Below are positions 1-8,710 of a stretch of DNA of 64,000 nt, one piece after another. A model generated the notes under the pieces. It saw only the letters and a program-made list of their open reading frames with translations. It searched no databases and was not told the DNA's origin. Numbering within the stretch: the stretch's first letter is position 1; each line of letters begins with the position of its first letter. Location: positions 4,402,001 through 4,466,000 of the forward strand of contig JADKAF010000001.1 in NCBI GenBank assembly GCA_016719295.1, written 5' to 3'. The translations under genes and the position numbers were made by a program. The stretch comes from Planctomycetota bacterium. Lineage in GTDB: Bacteria > Planctomycetota > UBA1135 > JADKAF01.

Positions 1-1
1 C

Positions 2-265
2 ACGTGGACCGTGATCGACGCACCCGAGACCTGCGCGCGCGGCGCCGCGCTCTGCGGAGCGGTAGCGGCCGGACGCGAGCGCGGCGGGTTCGCGACCATG
101 GCCGCGGCGCTTCAGTCGTTGCCGGAACCGCCGCTGCGACGCGTGACCCCGCGCGCCGAGGCGCGAGCGAGCTACGACGCGCTCTACGCCCTCTGGCGCG
201 AGATCCACGATCACTTCGGCGTGCGCGCGAAGCACTTGATGCACGCGCTGCGCCAGCTGCGCTGA
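2..265 (+). CDS. Ribulokinase-like FGGY sugar kinase, C-terminal fragment
   Basis: This is the last 87 codons of a gene whose start lies outside the window; the frame is open from base 2. The tail contains GAALCGAVAAG followed by a Y-D-A-L-Y-A-L-W-R-E-I-H-D-H-F-G stretch and a final LMHALRQLR. That pattern matches the extreme C-terminus of ribulokinases (AraB type), which phosphorylate L-ribulose in arabinose use. Family proteins are about 550 residues, so some 85% is missing. The kinase superfamily assignment is reasonable. The exact sugar cannot be read from this fragment. Confidence 0.6.
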   Translation, partial: TWTVIDAPETCARGAALCGAVAAGRERGGFATMAAALQSLPEPPLRRVTPRAEARASYDALYALWREIHDHFGVRAKHLMHALRQLR

Positions 266-306
266 GCACGCATCTCGAGCGCTGGAACAGTTTTCCATCC
301 CTCGGA

Positions 307-326
307 TGCGGGTCTCCTCCCCCGCA
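307..326. terminator. Small GC hairpin after the kinase gene
   Basis: TGCGGG at 307-312 can pair with CCCGCA at 321-326 across an 8-base loop, about 40 bases after the kinase stop and before the lipoprotein gene. No T run follows, so intrinsic termination is uncertain. It may simply be a weak hairpin. Confidence 0.2.
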
Positions 327-407
327 GGAGCCGATAGCACGACCAGCAGCGCGCGCCCGCGCGCCGCGGCGCTCTAGCGGTTCCAAGTTCTCCGAGGGAA
401 GGTCTTC

Positions 408-866
408 ATGAAGCGCAGCCTCCAGCTCCTTGCATTGCCCCTGTTGGCCCTGCTCGGCGCGTGCTCCAGCTCGCCCGAGCCCGTTTCGCAGCCATCGCCG
501 GTCGGTCGCTGGATGCCCGACAAGGGCGCCATGCTGAGCTCGCTCAGCGCGAAGCTCAGCGAAGGGCACCCGTCGTTCCAGCACATGAACCCCGAGCTCC
601 TGGAAGCGCTGGTCGAGCACACCGACGTCCGCTGGGACTTCGCGCCCGATCACACCTACACGATGGACTTCGCGCTCGACCTCGGACTCGACCAGCGCCG
701 CGTGCGCTCGAGCGGCTCGTGGGCGATGCACGACGGGCTGCTGAAGATCGTGGAGCACGAGAGCACCACGGGCAGCGTCGATCCGGCCCCGATCGTCGCG
801 GTGTTCGATGGTCAGGCGATGCATCTCGAGAAGGACCAGATGACGGTGGTCCTCTACCGGCGCTGA
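408..866 (+). CDS. Predicted lipoprotein of unknown function
   Basis: This 152-residue protein opens with MKR, a hydrophobic stretch and a lipobox LLGAC with the acceptor cysteine at residue 19, followed by a serine-rich linker. It should be exported and lipid-anchored. The mature part contains GRWMPDKGAM near residue 36, a central segment with many charged residues, and a C-terminal strand-rich section ending TVVLYRR, somewhat like small lipocalin-type or stress lipoproteins. No catalytic motif is visible. The start is well supported: a GAGGGAAGG ribosome-binding site sits 5 bases before the ATG. It appears to be monocistronic. Confidence 0.75.
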   Translation: MKRSLQLLALPLLALLGACSSSPEPVSQPSPVGRWMPDKGAMLSSLSAKLSEGHPSFQHMNPELLEALVEHTDVRWDFAPDHTYTMDFALDLGLDQRRVRSSGSWAMHDGLLKIVEHESTTGSVDPAPIVAVFDGQAMHLEKDQMTVVLYRR

Positions 867-905
867 GACGAGCTAGGAGCGCGCGGGCGTGCAGGAAGGT
901 CCCCG

Positions 906-1328
906 TTGCTCTACAACGGGGGCCTCTCTCCCGAGCTCCTCGCCATGGCCTCTCAGCCGCCGTCCCGCGCCCTCTTCGAGCACAGCTTCCCCGAGGAGCT
1001 CAGTCTCTCCGTGGAGCGCGGTGTCGGAGGCGCTGCTCTCGAGCTACGGAGCGCGAATCCTCTCGACGCCCGAGCGTCGCTGGAGCGCGCGCTGAAAGCG
1101 ACGGAGGATCCGCTGGAGCTTGAGCTGCGCCTCGCTCCGCTCGCGTCGGAAGAGCATGCGAGAGAGCTCGCTGGCGCGCTGCTCGATCTCGTCGAGGAGC
1201 GTCTCCGCGGCCGAGAGCTCTCGGAGCGCTCCGAGCTTCGCTGGCGTTCCTCGAGCGAAGTGCTGCTGCGCGCGCTGGTCGACGAGATGCGTCGGCGCTA
1301 CGTCGGGGATCCGCCGCGCGCGCGCTAG
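906..1328 (+). CDS. Hypothetical protein, probable TTG start
   Basis: This 140-residue, Leu/Glu/Arg-rich protein has no domain I recognise. I chose the TTG at 906 because an AGGAAGG ribosome-binding site lies 6 bases upstream at 893-899. The alternative ATG at 945 has no comparable site. The sequence is helical throughout, with alternating charged residues such as LELELRLAPLASEEHARELAG, and has no signal peptide or membrane segment. It converges on the SUMF1-like gene. Its TAG stop lies inside the left arm of the inverted repeat that separates the two genes. Confidence 0.5.
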   Translation: MLYNGGLSPELLAMASQPPSRALFEHSFPEELSLSVERGVGGAALELRSANPLDARASLERALKATEDPLELELRLAPLASEEHARELAGALLDLVEERLRGRELSERSELRWRSSSEVLLRALVDEMRRRYVGDPPRAR

Positions 1329-1400
1329 TGGTCTGAATCACACATACGCGGCATTCTCTCGCGATCTATATGCCCCTCCTGTGTGAATCAGATCACTAGC
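1324..1400. terminator. 21-bp inverted repeat between convergent genes
   Basis: The arm at 1324-1344 (gctagtggtctgaatcacac plus a) pairs with 1380-1400 over 21 positions, with one mismatch and one G-T pair. The loop is 35 bases. It sits exactly between two convergent stop codons and could serve as a bidirectional terminator or RNA-stabilising hairpin. There is no clear T tract on either side, so the termination role is inference. The pairing itself is directly visible. Confidence 0.55.
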
Positions 1401-1409
1401 AGCCTCGAC

Positions 1410-2405
1410 TCAGGGCATCCGCATCACGCGGAAACCCACGAAGTCGTAGCGCCCGCCATCCATCAGGCGATCGCGTTGCGTGCAGCGCCCCGCGCCGACC
1501 GACGAGGCCCAGGAGCCTCCGCGCACGACGGCGCCGCGCGTCGCGAAGAGATCCTCGCGCTCCGCATCCTCGAGCGTGCTGCGTCCGACCTGAAGACGCC
1601 AAGGAACCGCGACCCACTCGGCTGCGTTGCCCGCGAGGTCGCGCACTCCGCACCAGGAGCGATCGCGCTGCGAGCTGCCGCACGGCAGGGTCGCGCGAGC
1701 GAGCAGCCCCTCTTCGTCGCCCACGATCTCCTCGAGGTCGACCTGCAGACGGGCGTCGCCGCATTCGAAGCTGCTGCCCCACGGGAAGCGGAGCTTCGCC
1801 TCGGTTCCCTTGGCCGCATACTCCCACTCGAGCTCGCTGGGCAGGCGACCGCCGGCCCAGCGCGCGAAGCTCGCGGCCTCGAGCCGCGTAACGAGGATCA
1901 TCGGGCGATCGTCGGGATAGGCGGCCAAGCGCCGTGCGGCCTCGGGATCGAGCTCGAGCGGCGGTTGCTGGGCTGCGAGGTAGCGCTTCCATTGACCGAA
2001 GCTGACCTCCTCGCGACCGATGTAGAACGCTTTCGCGAATCGCGTCTTCGCGAAGTCATCGCTCGGCGGATCCTCGAAGCGCGCGAGCTCGTTCGAGTAG
2101 CCCGAGAAGGACACATCGCCGATCACAGTCTCCCCCGCGGGAACGAGGACGTAGACCAGCTCCGTGCGCGGATCGCGCACCGGCGTCGGCAGTCCGCTCT
2201 CGGGATCGAGGGCCGAATCCGAGAGCAGCTCGGCCCAGCTCGGCAAGGCGGAGCGCAGCTCCTCGGCGCTGGCGGAGACCGACTGCCAGCGCGGCGGAGC
2301 GACATCCACCGGTCCGCTCGCGGAGCGGCGCGACAGGCTCCAGCCGCCCCAGGCGATGAAGCCGAGCAGCACGACCACCACCACTAGCAGCGGGCGCTGA
2401 ATCAT
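1410..2405 (-). CDS. Membrane-anchored SUMF1/formylglycine-generating-enzyme-like protein
   Basis: This is a 331-residue protein. An N-terminal hydrophobic helix (residues about 5-21) should anchor it in the membrane with the rest outside the cytoplasm. The bulk matches the FGE-sulfatase fold: VPAGETVIGD, then EVSFGQWKRYL, a GGRLPSELEWEYAAKG motif near the middle, DLAGNAAEWVA, VVRGGSW, and a final DFVGFRVMR. In true formylglycine-generating enzymes this fold oxidises a sulfatase cysteine. Many bacterial members have other or unknown roles, and I cannot confirm the catalytic cysteines. Its ATG overlaps the stop of the tyrosyl-tRNA synthetase gene by four bases (ATGA), so the two are probably co-transcribed and translationally coupled, although no functional link is obvious. 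Confidence 0.85.
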   Translation of the reverse strand: MIQRPLLVVVVVLLGFIAWGGWSLSRRSASGPVDVAPPRWQSVSASAEELRSALPSWAELLSDSALDPESGLPTPVRDPRTELVYVLVPAGETVIGDVSFSGYSNELARFEDPPSDDFAKTRFAKAFYIGREEVSFGQWKRYLAAQQPPLELDPEAARRLAAYPDDRPMILVTRLEAASFARWAGGRLPSELEWEYAAKGTEAKLRFPWGSSFECGDARLQVDLEEIVGDEEGLLARATLPCGSSQRDRSWCGVRDLAGNAAEWVAVPWRLQVGRSTLEDAEREDLFATRGAVVRGGSWASSVGAGRCTQRDRLMDGGRYDFVGFRVMRMP

Positions 2406-3655
2406 CGCGCGTCACCTCCATCGACCAACTTCACACGGTGGAACTTGCGCTTGCCGGCGCGCAGCAAGAGCTCGGCCTCGGAGAAGTGGCTCGCATCGAC
2501 GGCGAGATCGATCGCTTCGAGGCGCGCTTCGCCGAGCTGAGCGCCGCCTTGCTGGATCAGCCGACGCGCATCGCTCTTCGAGCTAACGAGCCCCGTGCGC
2601 ACGAGGAGGTCCAGGATTCCGATCGGCAGCTCGGAGCGGCGCAGCTCCGTCACCGGCGCGCCCTCGAGGTCGGCGCCCGAACCCGAGAAGAGCGCCGCGG
2701 CCGCGCGCTCGGCCTTCTCCGCCTCGGCGCGACCATGCACGAGCTCGGTGACCTCGAGCGCGAGCCGCTTCTTGGCCGAGCGCAGCGCCGCGCCCCCCTC
2801 CTGCGTGAGGACGCGAATCTCCTCGAGCGGCAAGAAGGTGAAGAGTTTCAGGAAGCGCTCGACGTCGCGGTCATCGATGTTCACCCAGTACTGGAAGAAG
2901 TCGTAGGGCGAGTAGAGCTCGGCGTCGATCCAGACGGCGCCCTTCTCGCTCTTGCCCATCTTCTTGCCGTCGGAGGTCGTGATGAGCGGGATCGTGAGGC
3001 CGTACACCTCGGCGCCGTCCATGCGACGCACGAGATCGACGCCCGCGCAGATGTTGCCCCACTGGTCCGATCCACCCATCTGCACGCGACAGCCGTGGCG
3101 CTCGTGGAGCACGTGGAAGTCGTAGGCCTGCAGGATCTGGTAGTTGAACTCGAGGAAGGTGAGGCCTTTCTCGAGGCGTTGCTTGTAGGCCTCCGCGGTG
3201 AGCATCTGGTTCACCGAGAAGTGCCGCCCCACGTGGCGCAGGAACTCGATGTAGTGGAGCTGCAGCAGCCAGTCGGCATTGTCGACGACCAGGGCGCGAT
3301 CGCCTTCGAAGTCGAGGAAGCGAGCGAAGATGCGGCGGAACTTCTCCAGGTTGTGCCGGATCGCGTCCTCATCGAGGAGCTGGCGCATCTCGGTCTTGCC
3401 GCTCGGGTCGCCGACGCGGCCGGTACCTCCGCCCACCAGGACGACGGGCCGATGCCCGGCGCGCTGGAGGTGCATCAGCATCAGGACCTGCACCAGGTGC
3501 CCTACGTGCAGCGACGGCGCCGTCGGGTCAAAGCCGATGTAGGCCGTGACACGACCGCTGCCGAGAAGTGCGCGGAGCGCGGCCTCGTCCGTGACCTGCT
3601 GGACGAAGCCGCGCTCGCGCAGAGTGCCGAGCAAATCCGTGGGAGACGAGGACAT
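2402..3655 (-). CDS. tyrS: Tyrosyl-tRNA synthetase
   Basis: This 417-residue enzyme charges tRNA-Tyr with tyrosine in the cytoplasm. Class I signatures are clear. The HIGH-type motif is HVGH at residues 50-53, the tyrosine pocket includes YIGFDPTAPSLH, the specificity loop has QMGGSDQWGN (192-201), and the KMSKS loop is KMGKS at 232-236. The last 70 or so residues form an S4 RNA-binding domain. The length is normal for bacterial TyrS. The start at 3655 gives a full N-terminus. It is followed with a four-base overlap by the SUMF1-like gene and preceded by an 83-base gap from the HEAT-repeat gene. Confidence 0.97.
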   Translation of the reverse strand: MSSSPTDLLGTLRERGFVQQVTDEAALRALLGSGRVTAYIGFDPTAPSLHVGHLVQVLMLMHLQRAGHRPVVLVGGGTGRVGDPSGKTEMRQLLDEDAIRHNLEKFRRIFARFLDFEGDRALVVDNADWLLQLHYIEFLRHVGRHFSVNQMLTAEAYKQRLEKGLTFLEFNYQILQAYDFHVLHERHGCRVQMGGSDQWGNICAGVDLVRRMDGAEVYGLTIPLITTSDGKKMGKSEKGAVWIDAELYSPYDFFQYWVNIDDRDVERFLKLFTFLPLEEIRVLTQEGGAALRSAKKRLALEVTELVHGRAEAEKAERAAAALFSGSGADLEGAPVTELRRSELPIGILDLLVRTGLVSSKSDARRLIQQGGAQLGEARLEAIDLAVDASHFSEAELLLRAGKRKFHRVKLVDGGDAR

Positions 3656-3738
3656 CGCGGTGCCTGCCGTAGCTGCGGGGCGGAGATCCTAACGGCCTTC
3701 TCGCCCCGCGCCACCGCTCACCGCGGTCCCCGGGAAGC

Positions 3739-5496
3739 TCAGATCTGCTGCATGAGGTACTCGAGCACCGGAGAGCGCAGGCGGTAGTTCACGCCGTAGA
3801 ACGCGTAGGAGTAAAGCGGCACAGTCGACTTCTGGCCGAGGGCGCCCAACGCCGCGGCGGCGTAGGTGCGCTCCTCGGGGTGCTTGCGGTTCGGGGTCGA
3901 AGCCGCGAGGACCTCGCAGACCGCGTCGATGGCCTTGCGGCTGCGCAGCAGGCCCAGCGCTTGGATCGCGTTCGCCCGCACCGACATGCGCGACTCCTCG
4001 CGCAGGGCGGAGAGCAGGTACGGGATCGCTCGCACGTCGCCCCACATGCCTAAGGCCAGCGCAAGACCGCGATGCACGCCTTCCAGGTGCGAGCGATCGC
4101 GCTGCGCGAAGGCGAGCATGCGCTCCAATCCACCGACCGGTCGGATCATGCCGAGCGCGATGGCCGCGTAGCCGCGCAGGTCCTCGTCGCAAGTTCCGCG
4201 CTCCAGGATCGTGAGCAGGTGCTCGCTCGAGGCCTGGTCGCGGAGCATGCCGAGGGCCAAGGCAAAGGCGCCCCGGAGCTGGTCCTCGCTCTTGCGCAGC
4301 AGCACTTCGCGCAGGGCCGGAGCGGAGGCGTAGTCGCGGGCCAGGCCGAGGCCGAGCGCCGCGAAGCTGGGTACGGTGCGCGAGCGGCGCGAGGAGATCT
4401 GCGCGCGCAGCGCCTCCAGCGCTTCGGGCGTGCCGAGCTTGCCGAGCGAGATGCAGGCGAAGCCGCGCGCCTGAAGATCCGCGCCGTCGTCGGCGAGGAA
4501 GGCGAGCAATGCCGGGACCGCGTCCTTCGCGCCTGATTCACCAAGAGAGAGCGCCGCGGCGCGAGCGATCTCGACATCGGCGTCGCCGAGCGCCTCGACC
4601 AGCGTCGGTAGCGCCGAAGCGTCGCCGAGCTTGCCGAGAGAGGCGAGCATCGCGACGCGTACTCCTCGGCTGCGCACTTCGAGTCGTCCGAGCTCGTCGA
4701 TCTTGCGCACCAGGAGCGGCACCGAGAGTGTGCGCGAGGAGCTATCGCCGAGCCCGAGTGCCGTGGCGATCGCCACGACGAGCTGCTCGCGCTCGCCGAC
4801 CAGGCGCTCGATCGTCGCTTGGGCTTCGAGCTCTGCGGCCAGGATGCGCATGATCTCGCGCTTCCCGTACAGGGCGAGCGCGATCGCCGCTTGCGAGCGG
4901 AGCTCGATGCGCTCGTGCTCGTCACGGAAGACGCCGAGCAAGGCGATGGTCGCCCTCGGATGGTCGATCTGGCCCAGTCCGAGGATCGCCTGGCGACGCT
5001 CCTCCAGCGAACCGGCTTCCGCGGACTTCGTCAGGAGCTCGATCGCCTCCGGGCTACCGAGTCGTCCGAGCGAAGCGAGCGCGGCCGAGCGCAGATCGCG
5101 GTCCGTGGACTTCGCAAGGATCTCCTTCAGGGCCGGCAAGATGTGCTCGCGCACATACGCCGCATCGACGACATCCGTGCCGCTCGCACCGGCCTCGGAC
5201 TGCTGCGTATCGAGAAAATCTCGGCGCGAGCCGTCGAGCGAGCGGAGCAGGACATCTTTCTGGATCTCCCACCAGAACTCCCAGCGCTCGTAGCCTTCGA
5301 ACGCATCTTCGCTCGGTCCCCCGGGGGCGAACCCGCCACCCGGCTTCGGGCCCAGCGAGAAGGCGGCCACCACTTCGTCGATCGGGCCGCGGTACTGACC
5401 GCGCGGCCCCACTTGCTTCACACCATCGTCGCCGCCAGCCCATGCCGGGGAGACGGCCGCGACGAAGGCACCGAAACAGAGCAAAGAGCGTTTCAC
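3739..5496 (-). CDS. Secreted HEAT-repeat protein
   Basis: I chose the GTG at 5496. It gives a 585-residue protein with a proper signal peptide (KRSLLCFGAFVAAVSPAWAGG), and GAGG lies 7 bases upstream. A longer reading would add about 60 arginine-rich residues with no signal. After a mature N-terminal region, roughly from residue 110 to the end, the sequence is a tandem of about 35-residue helical repeats with recurring units such as AALASLGRLGSPEAIELL and AAALSLGESGAKDAVPALL. These are HEAT or PBS-lyase-type repeats that form a solenoid for protein binding. No enzyme domain is attached. The location is probably periplasmic or cell-surface, and the partner is unknown. Confidence 0.8.
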   Translation of the reverse strand: MKRSLLCFGAFVAAVSPAWAGGDDGVKQVGPRGQYRGPIDEVVAAFSLGPKPGGGFAPGGPSEDAFEGYERWEFWWEIQKDVLLRSLDGSRRDFLDTQQSEAGASGTDVVDAAYVREHILPALKEILAKSTDRDLRSAALASLGRLGSPEAIELLTKSAEAGSLEERRQAILGLGQIDHPRATIALLGVFRDEHERIELRSQAAIALALYGKREIMRILAAELEAQATIERLVGEREQLVVAIATALGLGDSSSRTLSVPLLVRKIDELGRLEVRSRGVRVAMLASLGKLGDASALPTLVEALGDADVEIARAAALSLGESGAKDAVPALLAFLADDGADLQARGFACISLGKLGTPEALEALRAQISSRRSRTVPSFAALGLGLARDYASAPALREVLLRKSEDQLRGAFALALGMLRDQASSEHLLTILERGTCDEDLRGYAAIALGMIRPVGGLERMLAFAQRDRSHLEGVHRGLALALGMWGDVRAIPYLLSALREESRMSVRANAIQALGLLRSRKAIDAVCEVLAASTPNRKHPEERTYAAAALGALGQKSTVPLYSYAFYGVNYRLRSPVLEYLMQQI

Positions 5497-5801
5497 GTCT
5501 GGACCTCGATCCTGGCTGCGCCGGAAGCGAGAGCTCGCCGCGCGCACCCATCGGCGACCCGATCCGCGCGCGGCCTGTGCTCTCGACTTGGAAACCCGAG
5601 TCGAACGCCCCGTTCCGTGAGCGTCCTCGATCGGCCCGATCGTGGCTATCGACCCAGGTCGGTCCGGCTCCACACGAAATCAGCAGCCCGAGCGCGGAGC
5701 GGACGGAGCAGCGCGGTTCCGCGTCCATCCGCGTCCGCAAGCTCTTGCGCCGAAATAAACTACGCCGGCTCCGAACCGCGATCCGGAGGGCGCCGGGCGG
5801 C

Positions 5802-6875
5802 TCAGAAGTGAAAGAACTGCTCGAAGATCTCGTGCAGCGTCCGCGAGTCGCCCTTGGCGATCACATAGGTGGAGACGCCGTCGTAAGTCGTGGTCAGAGC
5901 GATGCTGCGCCCGAACTCGACCTCGAGAATCTCGAGCTCCTGCAGCCCTCTGGATTCTCCGCCCTCCTGGGACTCCAGGCGGGCGGGATTCTCGGGCAGG
6001 CCCTGGAGGAAGAGCAGCGGCTCCAGCCCATCCGAGCAGAGGTGGAGCAAGAACGCTCCGGCTCCGGGTTCTCTCAGCGTCTCGCGGCGCTGCTTCTCGA
6101 AGCCCGGCACGGCAGGGGGAAAGCCCACCTTGCGCCCGGCGAGGAATTCCGGCAGCTCAGAGTCACCCAGCGGCTCGCGTTCGAAGTCGAGCTTCGGCCA
6201 TTCGATCGCCGCGTCGGCGGGGAGCGCCTCGAGGCTCGTCAGCTCCGATTCGGCGACCAGGAGGCGCTCTCCCGTCTCGAGGCTGTACTCGCGTGTCCGC
6301 AGCGGCTGCTTCGTGCTCGCATCGATCCAGAGCTGGTAGATCCCGCGACCGAGGCCGCTCTCTTCGCCCCGGCGCTTGGAAGCCAGTTCCAAGCGCAGGA
6401 CATCGCGTCCGAGGAGCTGCCCGTCGCGCTGCACCTCGATGTCGTAGTTCGCGAGGATCTGCTCGGGGCTGCCGATGCGCAGCTCGCGATACCGCTCGAT
6501 GAAGTTCGAGCGCAGACGATGCGTGAGGCGGAGCTGCTGGAAAGAGTCGTCGCTCCAGACTCGCGGCTGATTGCCGGACTGCAGCTCGACCATCTCCACC
6601 AGGTGGCGCTCGTTCGCGTCGGATTCGGTAGGTGCGCGATGGAAGACGCGTTCCACGACGATCGTGGTCGTCGCATCGGCATCGGGATCCCGCTGCATGC
6701 GCCGCCGCATGGCTTGATAGCTCGTGCCGACTTGCGCTCGCGCGACCTCGCGAAGCAAAGGGATCAGCTCGCCAGAATCGGAGGTCGAGCGGTCGCCGCA
6801 CGCGGGTGTGAGAGCGATGGCCAGCAGCGCCATCAGGGTCAGCGAGCGCGGACGGCCGTGTGCTTGGCGCCTCAT
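5802..6875 (-). CDS. RseB/LolA-like lipoprotein, probable sigma-pathway sensor
   Basis: The ATG at 6875 gives 357 residues, with a signal peptide and lipobox LTPAC (Cys at residue 26). The mature protein has the strand-rich layout of the RseB/MucB N-terminal and LolA-like fold, with segments such as TTTIVVERVFHR, DIEVQRDGQLLGRDVLRLELASK and YQLWIDASTKQPLRTREYS. It ends with a short DUF4367-like TTYDGVSTYVIAKG. RseB proteins bind the outer part of an anti-sigma factor and protect it from proteolysis. The context fits well: the upstream gene is a membrane-anchored anti-sigma candidate ending 7 bases away, and before that lies an ECF sigma factor. The assignment as RseB-like rests on fold pattern plus context. 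Confidence 0.7.
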   Translation of the reverse strand: MRRQAHGRPRSLTLMALLAIALTPACGDRSTSDSGELIPLLREVARAQVGTSYQAMRRRMQRDPDADATTTIVVERVFHRAPTESDANERHLVEMVELQSGNQPRVWSDDSFQQLRLTHRLRSNFIERYRELRIGSPEQILANYDIEVQRDGQLLGRDVLRLELASKRRGEESGLGRGIYQLWIDASTKQPLRTREYSLETGERLLVAESELTSLEALPADAAIEWPKLDFEREPLGDSELPEFLAGRKVGFPPAVPGFEKQRRETLREPGAGAFLLHLCSDGLEPLLFLQGLPENPARLESQEGGESRGLQELEILEVEFGRSIALTTTYDGVSTYVIAKGDSRTLHEIFEQFFHF

Positions 6876-6882
6876 CTGCGAC

Positions 6883-7746
6883 TCACTTCGGCGCGCTCGA
6901 AGACTCGAGCGCGTCCGGTGAGATGTGACTCGCCCACCCACGCAACAGCCGCAGGGCAGGTCGATTGGCCACGTCGGCGCCCGCGGTCTCGACGTTGATG
7001 TACCGGAACGAGAAGCGCGACGCGTTGCGAGCGCCTCCCTCCTCGCCCTGAGCTCCGCCACGCGAGAAGATCGCGAAGCCGATCGCTCCCAGCAGAGCCG
7101 CCGCAGCAGCCCAAGCCAGGCGTCGACGCCAGACGAGGCGCAGCCCGGTGCTACTGCCCCCGGGGCGAGGCGCAGCCGAAGCGCTGCGCTCAAAGAGATT
7201 CGGGGACGGGCTCGCCGGAGCGCCGAGCAAGGGCGTCCGGTCGCCGGCTGGCGCTAACGCGGTTTCCCGTAGCGCGAGCTCGGCTTCGAAGTGTGCGTCG
7301 AGGGCGGCGGGAGCCAACTGCGGTCGCAGCTTGGCCATCAACTCGCCGACACGTGCCTCGTCCTGCTGGAACGATGCGAGGAGATCGGGACCCCAGCTCA
7401 CGTCCGGGCCCTCGAGCTCGGGCTCCAGGTCGTCGAGCTCCTCGAGCACGGCGTCCAGAGCGGCGGGTGCGCGACGCGAGGGCAGCATCGAGAGCAACAT
7501 CGCGCTCTGCGCCATGCCGAACAGGCGCTCTTCCTCGACCTGCGGGTCGAGCTCCACGCCCGTTCTCTCATGCGGAACTCGGCTGCTCGCCACCAAGGCG
7601 CGCAGACCCTCCTGCCCGAGGGGAGCGGGCGAGCCGCTTGCCTCGGCACTCCCTTCGCGCCGAGCCTCGACGCAACGCCGCCAGACCTGGGTTTCGACCC
7701 AGGCCTCGCGATCGCTCGGAGGACGGTGGCTGAGGGGTTCGGACAT
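6883..7746 (-). CDS. Probable membrane anti-sigma factor
   Basis: Starting at the ATG at 7746 gives 287 residues (a TTG 33 bases upstream is possible but less likely). The N-terminal three-quarters is acidic and helical, as expected for a cytoplasmic sigma-binding region. A single membrane helix (LAWAAAAALLGAIGFAIF) lies near residue 215. A short outer tail of about 55 residues contains SRFSFRYINVETAGADV. I see no HxxxCxxC zinc anti-sigma motif. The role is inferred mainly from topology and from its position between an ECF sigma gene and an RseB-like lipoprotein gene, the classic arrangement for an envelope-stress module. Confidence 0.6.
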   Translation of the reverse strand: MSEPLSHRPPSDREAWVETQVWRRCVEARREGSAEASGSPAPLGQEGLRALVASSRVPHERTGVELDPQVEEERLFGMAQSAMLLSMLPSRRAPAALDAVLEELDDLEPELEGPDVSWGPDLLASFQQDEARVGELMAKLRPQLAPAALDAHFEAELALRETALAPAGDRTPLLGAPASPSPNLFERSASAAPRPGGSSTGLRLVWRRRLAWAAAAALLGAIGFAIFSRGGAQGEEGGARNASRFSFRYINVETAGADVANRPALRLLRGWASHISPDALESSSAPK

Positions 7747-7833
7747 GGAAGGAAGGCTGTGAGGCGCGCTCGAGGCCAAAGACCCCGAAGGGGCACGCGT
7801 CGGACGGAGATGTAGGCTTCTTGGGTTCGGCTC

Positions 7834-8442
7834 TTACTGGAAGTAGTGACGATCCAACACCCGTGAGAGGTCCTTCTGGAGCGCCGCGTGGGCTCGGGAC
7901 AATCTCGACTTCACCGTTCCGATCGAGCACCGCAGCACTTCGCCGACCTCTTCGTAGGAGAGGCCCTCGACGTAGCGGAGCGTGACGATGGTTCGGAGCT
8001 TTGGGCTGAGCTGCTTGATGGCGCGTTGAACTTCATCCTCGAGCTCCGAAGCCCCCGCTCGCTCTTCAGGCGAGCTCAGCTTCGACTCGATGCGATCGAC
8101 CAGGGTCGCCGATCCACCGTCGGTGGTTGCGTCCAGCGAGGCTAGGCGTTTCGAGGCGCCCCGCCGCATCAGGTCGATGCTGGAGTTCACCGCGATCCGG
8201 TACAGCCAGCTGCTGAACTTGGAATCGAAGCGGAACTCGCCGATCTTCTTGAAGAGGATCGAGAAGGTCTCCTGCGACGCATCCAAGGCATCCGCCGGGT
8301 TGCCCGTGATCCGGTACGAGATGTTGTAGACCTTGTCCTTGTACTTGGAGTAAAGCAGCCGGAAACCATCGGATCCCTTCCAGGCCGGCTCGGCTTGAAT
8401 GGCCGCGACGAGCTCTCGATCTGGATCCAAAGTGGCTACCAT
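7834..8442 (-). CDS. ECF-type RNA polymerase sigma factor
   Basis: The ATG at 8442 gives 202 residues. Region 2 is clear, with LYSKYKDKVYNISYRITGN, then DASQETFSILFKKIGEF and SWLYRIAVNSSIDLMRR. After a short linker, region 4 has LSPKLRTIVTLRYVEGLSYEEVGEVL and the recognition helix CSIGTVKSRLSRAHAALQ. It recruits RNA polymerase to alternative promoters. A longer upstream reading adds residues with no family similarity and was rejected. The gene heads a probable operon with the anti-sigma and RseB-like genes. GGAACC lies upstream on the same strand, but its spacing to a possible -10 is too short for a confident autoregulatory promoter. Confidence 0.93.
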   Translation of the reverse strand: MVATLDPDRELVAAIQAEPAWKGSDGFRLLYSKYKDKVYNISYRITGNPADALDASQETFSILFKKIGEFRFDSKFSSWLYRIAVNSSIDLMRRGASKRLASLDATTDGGSATLVDRIESKLSSPEERAGASELEDEVQRAIKQLSPKLRTIVTLRYVEGLSYEEVGEVLRCSIGTVKSRLSRAHAALQKDLSRVLDRHYFQ

Positions 8443-8710
8443 TGGCGGGGCTAGGACGGAACGGTTCTCGCCATGGTTCCAGAAAACTCCCCCGCTGTCT
8501 GCTCTGCGACATCCTGAACTCGGAAGAGGATAGGGGAGAATCCCGCACATAGACGGTCCCGCCTGACGCCATTGCGGGCCAAGCGAATGAATTGCTCTGA
8601 GAGCTCGGGCCTCCTGCAGACCAGATCCGTTCGAGACCGGCAAGGCCGGTGCCCGCTCGCCTCCGAGCGGAGCGCTCAGCGGACTGTACGCCGCCGAGCG
8701 GCGCGCCGAA

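Noticed and set aside
1000..1341. Minus-strand gene overlapping the hypothetical at 906-1328
   Set aside because: Arg/Ala/Ser-rich with no coding character; the plus-strand frame has a good ribosome-binding site.
5497..5673. N-terminal extension of the HEAT-repeat protein
   Set aside because: The extra residues are Arg/Ser-rich and place the signal peptide internally. The GTG at 5496 has a ribosome-binding site and a normal signal peptide.
6876..7193. Longer start for the RseB-like protein
   Set aside because: The extension overlaps the anti-sigma gene and is low-complexity; the lipoprotein signal begins at 6875.
8443..8480. ECF-type autoregulatory promoter before the sigma gene
   Set aside because: GGAACC is present, but the distance to the GTCCTA-like -10 is about 12-13 bases, too short for the usual spacing.
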